Source: Anaerolineaceae bacterium (GTDB lineage: Bacteria; Chloroflexota; Anaerolineae; Aggregatilineales; Phototrophicaceae). Taken from it: DNA of 64,000 bases. The DNA lies in contig JACKCG010000005.1 in assembly GCA_020634135.1 (NCBI GenBank), positions 282,669 to 346,668 of the forward strand, given 5' to 3'. The notes under the pieces were generated by a model. The model was not told the origin of the DNA and did no database searches. It saw only the letters and a list, made by a program, of their open reading frames with translations. The position numbers and the translations under genes were made by a program. Shown here piece by piece: positions 1-10,697 of the stretch; position 1 is the first letter of the stretch, and each line of letters opens with the position of its first letter.

Positions 1-516
1 GAGCTGTTTGTCGTCGGTGAAGACGGCATCATCTCCCTTAGCCTGATGTACGCTGCTTTTGGGTTGGGCGCGGTGATCGGCCCGTTAGCACTCAACCACT
101 TCAACGATGGCAGCGTGCGTGTCATGCGCCGCCTGATTATCATCGGTTACGCCTGGATTACACTGGCCTGGCTGGTGTTCGGCGGGGCGAGCAGCCTGGC
201 ACTGGTTTCACTGGCGCTTGTGGTGCGGGCTATGGGTGGCTCAGTTAACTGGACATACAGCTCGGTCATTATTCAAAAAAGTGTGGCGGATGAATACCTG
301 GGGCGCATGTTCTCGCTCGATATGATCGGCTTCCAGCTCGCCAGCGCCGCCAGCATCCTCATAACCGGCCAGTTGGTAGACTCGCTGGGGGTAGAAAACG
401 TCAGGGTCATCGTCCTGGGGATGGGCGCGCTCAGCCTCGTACCGCTCGTCCTGTGGGGCTGGGTCGTCCGCTACATGGAGAAACGCCGTCCAGCAGTGGC
501 AGCGGCAGGGGATTAA
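1..516 (+). CDS. MFS transporter, C-terminal part (5' truncated by window)
   Basis: The reading frame is open from base 1, so the gene begins upstream of the window and only about 171 residues are visible. They contain roughly five hydrophobic helices separated by short basic loops (for example MRR and GRMF), and end in a short basic tail, as in the C-terminal half of major facilitator superfamily permeases. The loop after the fourth helix (YLGRMFSLDMIG) resembles the conserved loop of MFS-type drug or macrolide efflux proteins. The substrate cannot be inferred. The stop lies two bases before the ATG of the next gene, so the two are very probably cotranscribed. Confidence 0.75.
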   Translation, partial: ELFVVGEDGIISLSLMYAAFGLGAVIGPLALNHFNDGSVRVMRRLIIIGYAWITLAWLVFGGASSLALVSLALVVRAMGGSVNWTYSSVIIQKSVADEYLGRMFSLDMIGFQLASAASILITGQLVDSLGVENVRVIVLGMGALSLVPLVLWGWVVRYMEKRRPAVAAAGD

Positions 517-518
517 CC

Positions 519-1211
519 ATGCTCGCCCGCATCCTGCGCCGCCTGCTCCCTGCACCCATCCCGCCCACGCTGCCCAGTCTGGAAGCCTACCAGCGGTGGG
601 CAGCAGCGTATCCCCCACACGCCCATAATGCCCTCATGCAGGCTGAACAAGCCGCAATGGAGCAGTTATTATTACCTCTGGCGGGGAAAGTTGTCCTGGA
701 TTTAGCCTGTGGGACAGGGCGTTACGGTCTGTTGGCGCGGGACGCCGGGGCGCGAACCGTCATGGGGATAGACAACAGTGCTGCTATGCTCCGGCAGAAT
801 CCACTGCCACACATCGCGCTGGCGACCAGCGAAGCTGTTCCGTTAGCTGGAGAATCGGTGGATGTAATACTGTGCGGGTTGGCGCTGGGACATCTCCCCC
901 AATTGAAACCGTCACTTGTGGAAATCAGCCGGGTGTTGAAGCCCGGCGGTTATGCCCTCATCAGTGACTTTCACCCCTTCATTTTTCTGAACGGACAGCG
1001 CCGCACCTTCACCGCGCCGGACGGCAAGACCTTCGCCGTAGAACATTATGCCCATCTGTACGCTGACTATCACGCCGGGGTACAGGCCGCTGGTTTATCG
1101 GTGGAACAGGTCTTGGAACCACGTTTGGGCGAGGACAAAACAGTGCGCTTCGCTGGAGAAGCTGTACCTGGCACGCCTGTGATTATCGCCTACCGGCTGC
1201 GGAAACCGTAG
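519..1211 (+). CDS. Class I SAM-dependent methyltransferase
   Basis: The product is 230 residues. It has the glycine-rich SAM-binding motif I (VLDLACGTGRYG) at about residues 55-66, an acidic residue after strand 2 (MGIDNS), and a motif IV/post-II region (VDVILCGLALGHLP) followed by RVLKPGGYALISDFHP, all typical of the UbiE/type-11 methyltransferase fold. I chose the ATG at 519 because it follows the upstream stop by two bases. An in-frame start at 453 would overlap the transporter and add a low-complexity leader. The methyl acceptor is unknown. Translational coupling with the transporter suggests a shared role, but nothing in the sequence names it. Confidence 0.8.
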   Translation: MLARILRRLLPAPIPPTLPSLEAYQRWAAAYPPHAHNALMQAEQAAMEQLLLPLAGKVVLDLACGTGRYGLLARDAGARTVMGIDNSAAMLRQNPLPHIALATSEAVPLAGESVDVILCGLALGHLPQLKPSLVEISRVLKPGGYALISDFHPFIFLNGQRRTFTAPDGKTFAVEHYAHLYADYHAGVQAAGLSVEQVLEPRLGEDKTVRFAGEAVPGTPVIIAYRLRKP

Positions 1212-1226
1212 ACTACTCTCCACAAC

Positions 1227-1466
1227 CTATGATTTTGGATTATTCCCGCCCGGGCGCAGCAGCATGTATGCCCCCACACCGGCGGCCATCAATGCCGGGG
1301 GAACACAAAAAGCGATAATCAAACGGGCAATCGCGTCCAGGTCGGTTTGACTCAACAGTGCCCATAACACCACAAACAACACAATCCCAATGATACCCAT
1401 ACCAGTCGCAATAATCGTAGCCCTGGATAGATTTTTGCTATTCAGCGGCTGGGGTGATTCACTCAT
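1227..1466 (-). CDS. Small two-helix membrane protein of unknown function
   Basis: This 79-residue protein has a polar N-terminus (MSESPQPL), a hydrophobic helix at about residues 16-38, and a second at about 47-69 ending in RPGGNN. It converges with the methyltransferase gene, whose stop is 15 bases away. I recognise no family. A clear hydrophobic pattern and normal codon usage support it as a real gene, but function cannot be assigned. Confidence 0.55.
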   Translation of the reverse strand: MSESPQPLNSKNLSRATIIATGMGIIGIVLFVVLWALLSQTDLDAIARLIIAFCVPPALMAAGVGAYMLLRPGGNNPKS

Positions 1467-1520
1467 ACTTTCTTGCCTCCATGTACATCACATTATACGT
1501 GTGACTTTTAAAACACAACA

Positions 1521-1538
1521 GCCCGGATCATACCGGGC
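1521..1538 (-). terminator. Intrinsic terminator hairpin (minus strand)
   Basis: GCCCGG and CCGGGC form a perfect 6-bp stem with a 6-base loop. Read on the minus strand it is followed by a T-rich stretch (TGTTGTGTTTT). It lies about 30 bases beyond the stop of the minus-strand gene at 1569-1967. Confidence 0.6.
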
Positions 1539-1568
1539 AGGAAAGGCTCAATGAAGGGGACTGGGGAG

Positions 1569-1967
1569 CTAGTTGGCCGCCGCATTAGAAGCTGCGGCAT
1601 CACGCTTGAAGTAGTCTATGATACGCTCAACATTCCGCTGTTCTTTCGTTTTTCCCGGCTTGGGTTCGATCTTGATTACTTCCATGTCGGCGGCTCCCGG
1701 TTGTACCGGCAGTCGCAGATGATCCGGGATTGGAATATGGGCCGGACGGGTCGCTATCTTCTCCTGCCGCAGTCTTTCCAACGTCGCTTCAGCCGGGCGG
1801 TGATTACCGTTGCTATAACCCGGAAGGGCCGCCAGCGCGCGATCCTGCTGAAGGTGACGGTGATGCCGTAGAATAGACATAATCGCAATCATGCCGGTAA
1901 GACTCGTTAAAAGCAGAATAATGATCCCGATAACCAGGAGAATTTCTGTTTCGGCCAGAACAACCAT
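1569..1967 (-). CDS. Single-pass membrane protein of unknown function
   Basis: The product is about 132 residues from the ATG at 1967. A longer TTG start at 2039 is possible but adds an unconserved-looking leader. Residues about 5-30 form one strong transmembrane helix (ILLVIGIIILLLTSLTGM). A His/Arg-rich cytoplasmic region follows (SILRHHRHLQQDR), then a Lys/Pro-rich tail ending in Ala/Asn. No domain is recognised. It lies head to head with secA, so its promoter shares the region 1970-2260. Confidence 0.5.
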   Translation of the reverse strand: MVVLAETEILLVIGIIILLLTSLTGMIAIMSILRHHRHLQQDRALAALPGYSNGNHRPAEATLERLRQEKIATRPAHIPIPDHLRLPVQPGAADMEVIKIEPKPGKTKEQRNVERIIDYFKRDAAASNAAAN

Positions 1968-2200
1968 GTAGAACCCCGCGTTCGTGAAGTGAGCATAGCC
2001 TTCGACCACTATTGTAGAGAGGCCGGGAGCGGGTAACAATTATTGCACCGTCATAATCCGGTTTCACTTCAGTTTATTTACAGGTCCCTGTTTTGATGCA
2101 GCGCAATCCGCATAGGAAAGTACGTCAAACCGGCATCTTACACGACGCACTGAAACCGGCCCTGCTTCCCCTGTTTTCTAACGGCTCACTTATGCGGGTG

Positions 2201-2209
2201 TGCTATAAT
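2201..2209 (+). promoter_or_regulatory. Extended -10 promoter of secA
   Basis: TGC-TATAAT is an extended -10 element (TGn followed by TATAAT) about 54 bases before the secA ATG. No good -35 hexamer is present at 17 bases upstream, which fits an extended -10 promoter. Confidence 0.5.
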
Positions 2210-2262
2210 GGCCTGTCTGAGTGGGAAAATCATCTGGCTTCTGCCAGAAATTGAGGGGCAAC

Positions 2263-5022
<2,760 letters not shown>

Positions 5023-5164
5023 TCCATTTGTGCATCCTAAATCAAATGGCCGGAATCTGACCATCACAGATAGTCGCTGCGGTATAATCAGAATCAGTAA
5101 GGTTCGTCGTTGCACCCTACCTGCATGATTCAGGCCCGGGGCGTAGGTAAGGAAAGTTATCGCT

Positions 5165-5536
5165 ATGACCCAAACGGATTTAGCCTCACGCTTTATGGAT
5201 GATATTGATCCGGCACTGCTCGGATTCCTGCGGGATAAAGTCAATTCCTTTGTCAAGTGGGATCTGGTGCGCTTCTTCCACGATAATCCCCATGCCGCCG
5301 ATACCGCTGATAACATTGCCCGGTACACGGGGCGGGATGTTCGTACCATCACCGATGAACTGGATGGCCTGGTCACAACCGGGGTGCTGGAAGAAAACGA
5401 GATTTCCGGCTTGCAGATTTACACGATGGTCAGCGACCCGGCGATGCAGCAATTGATTAACCAGTTTGTTCATGCTTGCGATGACCGTAATTTCCGCGTC
5501 AAAGCTATCTATCATGTAATTCGTGGGATGCGTTGA
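5165..5536 (+). CDS. Hypothetical protein, possible winged-helix fold
   Basis: The product is 123 residues with no signal peptide or membrane helix. The middle part (ADNIARYTGRDVRTITDELDGLVTTGVLEENE) reads like a helix-turn-helix and wing: a short helix, a recognition-type helix, then a turn before a hydrophobic strand (LQIYTMVSD). This is how small winged-helix proteins look, but no family is recognised. A Shine-Dalgarno AAGGAAAG precedes the ATG. A TATAAT at 5083-5088 may be its -10 element. The two small membrane proteins just downstream on the same strand probably form one transcription unit with it. Confidence 0.6.
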   Translation: MTQTDLASRFMDDIDPALLGFLRDKVNSFVKWDLVRFFHDNPHAADTADNIARYTGRDVRTITDELDGLVTTGVLEENEISGLQIYTMVSDPAMQQLINQFVHACDDRNFRVKAIYHVIRGMR

Positions 5537-5590
5537 CCATAACGCGGGGGCAGTCTCCTGTTATCGCTTTCTCTCAGCCAATTCCTGACG

Positions 5591-5860
5591 TTGTACCTGT
5601 GGTTCCCGCTGGCGCTGCTTCTGTTCTTCTTGATGCTCATCGCCCGCTTCTACCAGCGGTCTTCGGGCGAGCGCACCTACTACCAGTTGTACATCGGGCC
5701 GATTGTTTTATTCGGGGGTGGCGTGGCCCGCTATACCAGCATTAATTATCTGGCGGGTGACACCCTGGGCGATCTGCTGTTAGCCGTTTCTGGCGTCATG
5801 CTCATCGCGCTATGTGTCTTCCTCTACCGCATTATGACTCGTAACCGGAAAACACTTTAA
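5591..5860 (+). CDS. Small integral membrane protein (start uncertain)
   Basis: From the TTG at 5591 the product is 89 residues: a first transmembrane helix at the very N-terminus, a polar loop (RFYQRSSGERTYYQLYIG), then two further hydrophobic segments and a basic end (TRNRKTL). The open frame continues upstream to 5543 as LLLSLSLSQFLTL, which looks like the real start of helix 1. No ATG is available, so the true start may be a CTG near 5555-5558, placed after a GGGGG run. No family is recognised. It lies 55 bases after the possible winged-helix gene and 15 bases before the next membrane protein. Confidence 0.5.
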   Translation: MYLWFPLALLLFFLMLIARFYQRSSGERTYYQLYIGPIVLFGGGVARYTSINYLAGDTLGDLLLAVSGVMLIALCVFLYRIMTRNRKTL

Positions 5861-5875
5861 GAGGTCGGTCTGCCT

Positions 5876-6199
5876 ATGGATTGGATGGGGCTTTTAGGTT
5901 TACTGGGAGGCATCGCAATTGCCACCGCCTTGGTGGTCTTAGGCCTGTTAAGCAAACGGTTGGGCAGCGTCACCCGCACACCGCCCTATTATGTCTGGCT
6001 CTACGTTGCTGCCGGGTTGATGCTGGTCAGCATCCTGACGCGGTTGGTGCATCTGGGGCAAGGTCCAGAGGTCGCGGTGGCACTGATTGAAGACAAAGTC
6101 TCCGTGCTGTTATACGCCGGGTTGCCCGCTATTGCCATCACATTGGGGGTAGTCGTAGCCTGGCGTTATTGGAGCTGGTTGTTAGCTGAACGTAATTGA
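5876..6199 (+). CDS. Three-helix membrane protein of unknown function
   Basis: The product is 107 residues with three hydrophobic helices at about 5-25, 38-58 and 76-98, and a short cytoplasmic end (LLAERN). The ATG at 5876 lies 15 bases after the preceding stop, with GAGGT about nine bases upstream. It appears to be the third gene of the unit that starts at 5165. Size and layout resemble small accessory membrane subunits, but no conserved motif identifies a family. Confidence 0.55.
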   Translation: MDWMGLLGLLGGIAIATALVVLGLLSKRLGSVTRTPPYYVWLYVAAGLMLVSILTRLVHLGQGPEVAVALIEDKVSVLLYAGLPAIAITLGVVVAWRYWSWLLAERN

Positions 6200-6341
6200 A
6201 TACAATTAAACTTAAAGTTCAGTATGTCTCAAGCCTCAGGAATCACGCCTGGCCTGATAATAGGATATGGCTTTCATCTGGGAGGAATTCCGTTGACATA
6301 CAGCGCTGCCGCCTGCTGATCCCGGAAACAAGAGACTGGCT

Positions 6342-7436
6342 GTGTTCAGTAACAAGGATGTATCGTTGAAGGACAACCAACTCTACCAAACTTTTCGTGA
6401 CCTCCCCAAAATTGACCTGCATCGCCACCTGGAAGGTTCGGTTCGACTGGAAACGCTGATTGAAATCGCGGGCGACTCCGGTATCGAGATGCCGGAATAC
6501 GATGCGGAAACCCTTCGCCCCTTTGTACAGATGATGCCGGGCGAGACCCGCAATATGCAGCATTTCCTGGGTAAATTTCAGACCCTGCGGCAGTTCTACC
6601 GTTCACCAGAGGTCATTCATCGGGTCGCGCGGGAAGCGGTTGAAGACGCCGCCGCTGACAGGATCAAATACCTGGAACTGCGCTTCACCCCGGCGGCTCT
6701 CTCCAACATCATCAACTGCTCGTATGATGAGGTCGTAGACTGGGTATGCGAAGCTGTGGATGAAGCCGCCCAGGCCAATGATATTACGGTGCGTCTGATC
6801 CTTTCGATGAACCGCAATGAAAGTGTCGAAAAAGGCGAACAGGTCTTAGCCGCCGCCCTCAAATGCCAGCATAAAGGCGTTGTCGCCGTTGACCTGGCCG
6901 GTAACGAAGCCAACTTCCCTTCCAGTCCGTTTCTGGATATTTTCAGGCGCGCTAAAGCAGCCGGGTTAGGCGTTACAATCCATGCTGGCGAATGGGGCGA
7001 CAGTGCCAACATCCGCGAGGCAGTGGATGATCTCGGCGCGGCTCGTATCGGGCATGGTGTTCGGGCGATAGAAAACGGGGAACTGGTCAAAATGCTGGCT
7101 GACCGGGGAATTGTCCTGGAAATCTGCCCCACCAGCAACTACCAGAGCGGTGTAGTCGATTCCTGGGCGGCCCATCCTCTCGCGGATCTATGGCGACAGC
7201 GAGTCCTGACGACCATTAACACTGATGACCCGCTGGTGAGCGGCATCACCCTCACCGACGAAATGGTACGGGCGGTATCGCATCTCTCACTCACGGTAGA
7301 TGACATCAAGCAGCACACCCTGACAGCGGCCCAGGCCGCCTTTTTGCCGGACTCGGAACGCGCCGCGCTGGTCAACAAGTTTGCAGTCTGGCTGGGTATG
7401 AATCACGGCAACGGTGAAATACCGCCTGCTTCTTGA
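6342..7436 (+). CDS. add: Adenosine deaminase
   Basis: This cytosolic zinc enzyme deaminates adenosine and deoxyadenosine to inosine and deoxyinosine in purine salvage. The metal-binding HxH is in KIDLHRHLEGSVR near residue 28. HAGEWG supplies the third zinc-binding His. The catalytic Glu/His region reads EICPTSNYQSG, preceded by ARIGHGVRAIENGEL, and NTDDPLVSG provides the last metal-binding Asp pair. The length of 364 residues is normal. The start is uncertain: GTG at 6342, or TTG at 6366, which has a well-placed AAGGA six to eight bases upstream. The core TIM barrel is unaffected by the choice. Confidence 0.93.
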   Translation: MFSNKDVSLKDNQLYQTFRDLPKIDLHRHLEGSVRLETLIEIAGDSGIEMPEYDAETLRPFVQMMPGETRNMQHFLGKFQTLRQFYRSPEVIHRVAREAVEDAAADRIKYLELRFTPAALSNIINCSYDEVVDWVCEAVDEAAQANDITVRLILSMNRNESVEKGEQVLAAALKCQHKGVVAVDLAGNEANFPSSPFLDIFRRAKAAGLGVTIHAGEWGDSANIREAVDDLGAARIGHGVRAIENGELVKMLADRGIVLEICPTSNYQSGVVDSWAAHPLADLWRQRVLTTINTDDPLVSGITLTDEMVRAVSHLSLTVDDIKQHTLTAAQAAFLPDSERAALVNKFAVWLGMNHGNGEIPPAS

Positions 7437-7469
7437 GAGAAAGCCCCGGCCAATAATGAAAGTAGCCTC

Positions 7470-8330
7470 ATGCTCCAGATTGGCGACATCCGCATTCATC
7501 TCATCAACGACGCCAACATCAAAGTAGACCCCGGCGGCGCGTTCGGCCTGGTTCCCCGCCCCCTGTGGTCAAAGCTCCTGCCACCCGACGAAGACCAGAT
7601 GGTGCCGATGAATGCCGTTTGCCTGCTGGTACAAACCGGTGGGAAGAATATCGTGGTAGATACCGGGCATGGTGACAAGCTGACCGATAAGCAGAAGGCC
7701 TTCCAGCACATGGAGCGCCCCGGCGGGACGCTTCTGGACGGCCTGGCACGCCTTGACCTCGCGCCGCAGGACATCCACCTTGTGATAGATACCCACCTGC
7801 ACGGTGACCACGCGGGCGGCAACACCCGTTACGACACAGATGGCAATATCGCCGCAACCTTCCCTAACGCCGAATACGTGGTGCAGCGCCGCGAATACCG
7901 GGACGCCATGCAACCCAACGAACGCACACGGGCAACCTACATCCTGGAGAACTATCACCCACTGGTCGAATCCGGGCAGATGCGCCTGCTTGATGGTGAC
8001 ACCGAACTCCTGCCCGGCGTTTACGGGGTATTGACTCCCGGCCACACCCCCGGCCACATGGCGGTACGCTTCGAGAACGGCGGCCAGCACGCCCTGTTCA
8101 TCTGCGACCTGGCGAGCTACGCCATCCACTTCGAGCGCCTGGGCTGGATGACCGCCTACGATGTTGAGCCGCTCGTCACACTCGAAACCAAGCGCCGCTG
8201 GCAGCAATGGGCACTGGAAACGAACGCCCTGCTCATCTTCCCGCACGACACGCAGCGCCCAGCCGGTCACCTCATCCAGGACGAAAAAGGCCGTCTCACC
8301 GTCGTCCCGATAGACGAACCGTTTGTGTAA
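7470..8330 (+). CDS. MBL-fold metallo-hydrolase
   Basis: The 286-residue product belongs to the metallo-beta-lactamase superfamily. THLHGDHAGG near residue 107 is the HxHxDH dinuclear metal motif, TPGHTPGHM supplies the next His, ICDLASY the bridging Asp, and FPHDTQ the last His. An N-terminal strand (IVVDTGHGD) fits the fold. Members hydrolyse lactones, thioesters or phosphate esters. The overall pattern resembles lactonase-like or quorum-quenching-like subgroups, but the substrate cannot be deduced. It follows the deaminase by 33 bases on the same strand and may share its transcript. Confidence 0.85.
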   Translation: MLQIGDIRIHLINDANIKVDPGGAFGLVPRPLWSKLLPPDEDQMVPMNAVCLLVQTGGKNIVVDTGHGDKLTDKQKAFQHMERPGGTLLDGLARLDLAPQDIHLVIDTHLHGDHAGGNTRYDTDGNIAATFPNAEYVVQRREYRDAMQPNERTRATYILENYHPLVESGQMRLLDGDTELLPGVYGVLTPGHTPGHMAVRFENGGQHALFICDLASYAIHFERLGWMTAYDVEPLVTLETKRRWQQWALETNALLIFPHDTQRPAGHLIQDEKGRLTVVPIDEPFV

Positions 8331-8351
8331 GTAGCTGCCCCAAAACAAACA

Positions 8352-8372
8352 CGCCCCTGGTTTGCAGGGACG
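8352..8372. terminator. Hairpin between convergent genes
   Basis: CGCCCCTG pairs with CAGGGACG (one mismatch) around a five-base loop. It lies between the stops of the MBL gene and the convergent acetyltransferase gene. There is no strong T-run on either side, so strength is uncertain. Confidence 0.4.
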
Positions 8373-8401
8373 CGCTTAAATATCCACGATACTGCCGGAA
8401 C

Positions 8402-9385
8402 TTATCCCTGTTTCGAGAGTTCTACGCCGGGGCGGATTTCCAGCTCATAAGCGTTGTAGACCATGTCCACTTTCATGCCGGCATTTTCATACAAGCGGTT
8501 TGCCCCGGTCAGACTGCTGGCATCTACACTGAGTCCCACTCGCGGCTTGCCCATTTCCCGCGCTTTTTGGAAGGCCAGATACAGAAGCTGAGTAGCCAGC
8601 CCGCGCCTGCGATACGCTGGCATTGTCCCCAGGGTTTGCACAAACAGCTTATCCGGGTCATCGTCTGATCTGTTCGCCATGATAATGATCGCCGCGTCGG
8701 TATCACCCTCTTTGACCAGGATAAAGTTCTCTGGCGGGAAGTTACCACCGGCGATGATATGTTCCCAGCGGTCAACCGCTGCTTGCAGTGGTTCGTCCAC
8801 CGCCCCACGATGATCCTTGAACGTTTCATGGTAGATTCGCACGAAATCTTCCAGAACCGGGTGTTCCGCCATTGTCAGCAGACGGAATCTTTCCGGGAAC
8901 TGTGGTTGTGGAATACCATCATGCAGGTCAATGCTCATCAGGTACGATTGTCGGGTACACCGGAAACCGTTGTTATCCAGGAGCTGCTGCCCATCGTCCA
9001 TATTACTGAACGCGCCCAATACCACCCGTGCATGATCTGGCACGAGCGGGAAGAACCACGCTGCCTGCTGGATGCCCCACCGGGTAAGGGTCGTACCAAC
9101 ACCCTGGTTGCGATGATCGGGATGGACGTAAACGTACAGGACAGGCCGGATGGGTGGGGTGCGCCATGCCCGCAGTTCAGCATAAGCCACCATTTGCCCA
9201 TCTTCGGCAAAGACATTCATCGTATGCTGCGCAAGATCAAAGCCGGGAAAATCCCACTCGGCGGCAACCGCCTCTTTGGTCATACCGAAATTGCCGTAGC
9301 TTTCCATGTGTTGAGCGCGAAACAGCGCGTAAAAACCATCAAGATCGTCCGGCGTAACCGGGCGGTACGTATATACAGGGGGCAC
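8402..9385 (-). CDS. Tandem GNAT N-acetyltransferase
   Basis: The product is 327 residues holding two GNAT domains. The N-terminal copy has the acetyl-CoA pyrophosphate loop in HPDHRNQGVGTTL (about residues 90-102). The C-terminal copy has the stronger version, MPAYRRRGLATQLLYLAF, followed by NRLYENAGMKV. Paired domains of this kind are common in acetyltransferases for antibiotics, peptides or small amines, with one domain often degenerate. The acceptor is unknown. The GTG at 9385 is preferred because a GAGAGAG Shine-Dalgarno lies five to six bases upstream. An upstream TTG at 9424 lacks one. Confidence 0.8.
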   Translation of the reverse strand: MPPVYTYRPVTPDDLDGFYALFRAQHMESYGNFGMTKEAVAAEWDFPGFDLAQHTMNVFAEDGQMVAYAELRAWRTPPIRPVLYVYVHPDHRNQGVGTTLTRWGIQQAAWFFPLVPDHARVVLGAFSNMDDGQQLLDNNGFRCTRQSYLMSIDLHDGIPQPQFPERFRLLTMAEHPVLEDFVRIYHETFKDHRGAVDEPLQAAVDRWEHIIAGGNFPPENFILVKEGDTDAAIIIMANRSDDDPDKLFVQTLGTMPAYRRRGLATQLLYLAFQKAREMGKPRVGLSVDASSLTGANRLYENAGMKVDMVYNAYELEIRPGVELSKQG

Positions 9386-9849
9386 GATTACTCTCTCTCG
9401 CTGTGAACCGTCATGACCCCTCAATATTACGTAATGAGCGCTACTGATGTCAATAGGCTTCCGTCACTTAACCGGCGTCTTTTTTTGCAGGGACTATCCA
9501 AACACTTTAGCCGGGGATTCTCTCCCCTGATAACGACAGTCACCGCCAAGAACTAAACAAATGTTTGAACAAAGACTCACCATCTCCGCCCAACTTTGTG
9601 CTATTCTGAATCTGTAACGTCGGAAATCAACCGACACTTTCCACTCGACACTTTGAACTTTTCTCTGCCCTTCCTCATGCCTCGCCCTCAAGACTCAGCA
9701 CTGTTTTGCAGCAACCTCGCGCGTTTCGCAGCAAAGCCATACCATCACTTACGGGAAGATTGCTGCCACTGCTGCGATTGCAGCAACACAAAGATTGCTG
9801 CAAACTTCTCTCATCAAGGTTGCCTTTGCCTTCTCGGCACTTCTCGCTT
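9386..9849. other. Intergenic stretch without a convincing gene
   Basis: These 464 bases separate trmD (ending at 9850) from the acetyltransferase (starting at 9385), both on the minus strand. I see no protein with a recognisable pattern. The stretch 9640-9720 is a degenerate C/T-rich sequence of short units (ACTTT, CTCG), and 9705-9800 contains several copies of GCAGCAA/TTGCTGC in both orientations that could fold. The acetyltransferase promoter should be here, but no good hexamer pair stands out. Confidence 0.4.
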
Positions 9850-10586
9850 TCAACTTTCTTCCCCTACAAACTCCGCCAGCCAGTACCGTTCCTCTTCCGT
9901 CAGGTCGGCCTTCATCAGCAGGTCGGGACGGTTTTCCCATGTCCGGCGCAGCCCCTCTTTCCTCCGCCAGCGCACAATCTCGGCATGGTCGCCTTCCTGC
10001 AATACCTGCGGGACGGTCAGCCCCCGGAATTCGACTGGCCGTGTGTAGTGTGGTCCTTCCAGGATACCGTCCGCGTGGCTCTCGACATCCGCCCCGCCCG
10101 GAGCGCCCAGCACCCCTGGAATGTGCCGGATCACGGCGTCAATCACCACCATCGCTGGGAGTTCGCCCCCGGTCAGCACGTAATCCCCGATGCTGATTTC
10201 ATCCGTCACCACCAACTGCCGGACGCGGTCGTCTATGCCCTCGTAGCGCCCGCAAAGAATCACGATATGCTCGTGCCCGGCCAGGTCTTTAGCGATCTGG
10301 TGGGAAAACACACGCCCCTGCGGACTCATCAACAGCACTGGTGTACCCGGTTGCGCCTCGGCCAGGACAGACTCCACCGCGCTCACCACCGGCCCTACCT
10401 GTATCAGCATCCCCCACCCCCGCCATAGGGTGTATCGTCTACCGTGCGGTGCTTGTCGGTGGAGTGCTCCCGGATGTCATGCAAGCGCAAGTCCAGCAGG
10501 CCGCGATCCCGCGCTTTCCAAAGCATACTTTCCGTCATCGGCCCCGCGAACATGGCCGGGAACAGCGTCAATACGTCAATCCGCAT
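9850..10586 (-). pseudogene. trmD: tRNA (guanine-N1)-methyltransferase TrmD, frame broken once
   Basis: TrmD methylates G37 next to the anticodon of certain tRNAs and is normally essential. The first 58 codons (MRIDVLTLFPAMF to YGGGG) and the remaining ~186 (MLIQVGPVVSAVES, LCGRYEGIDDRV, GDYVLTGGELPAMVVID, RPVEFRGLTVP) lie in different frames. The break is in the G-rich run at about 10405-10418, where the family has YGGGxGM. One missing base restores a single frame: 737 bases plus one gives 245 codons, the normal TrmD length with the trefoil-knot SAM site intact. I infer a consensus error or a recent mutation. The type given here records only the broken frame. Confidence 0.88.
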
Positions 10587-10654
10587 CGTGATTTCCTCTT
10601 ATTCATCTTCACGATACGACACTTTTACCTGTTTCTTCTTCAAACCCATATATA

Positions 10655-10675
10655 GGGACGCACAGCGGTGCGCCC
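10655..10675. terminator. Hairpin between the GT39-like gene and trmD
   Basis: GGGACGCAC and GTGCGCCC pair around AGCG with one unpaired A. It lies 23 bases beyond the stop of the GT39-like gene and 69 bases before trmD, both on the minus strand. It may end the upstream transcript. The flank on the minus strand is TATATATGG, not a clean T-run. Confidence 0.4.
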
Positions 10676-10697
10676 TTCTAAAAGTGCCGTCTTTCAA

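Noticed and set aside
9494..9691. Short frame of 65 codons upstream of the acetyltransferase gene
   Set aside because: Falls in degenerate C/T-rich repeats, has no recognisable pattern and a poor start.
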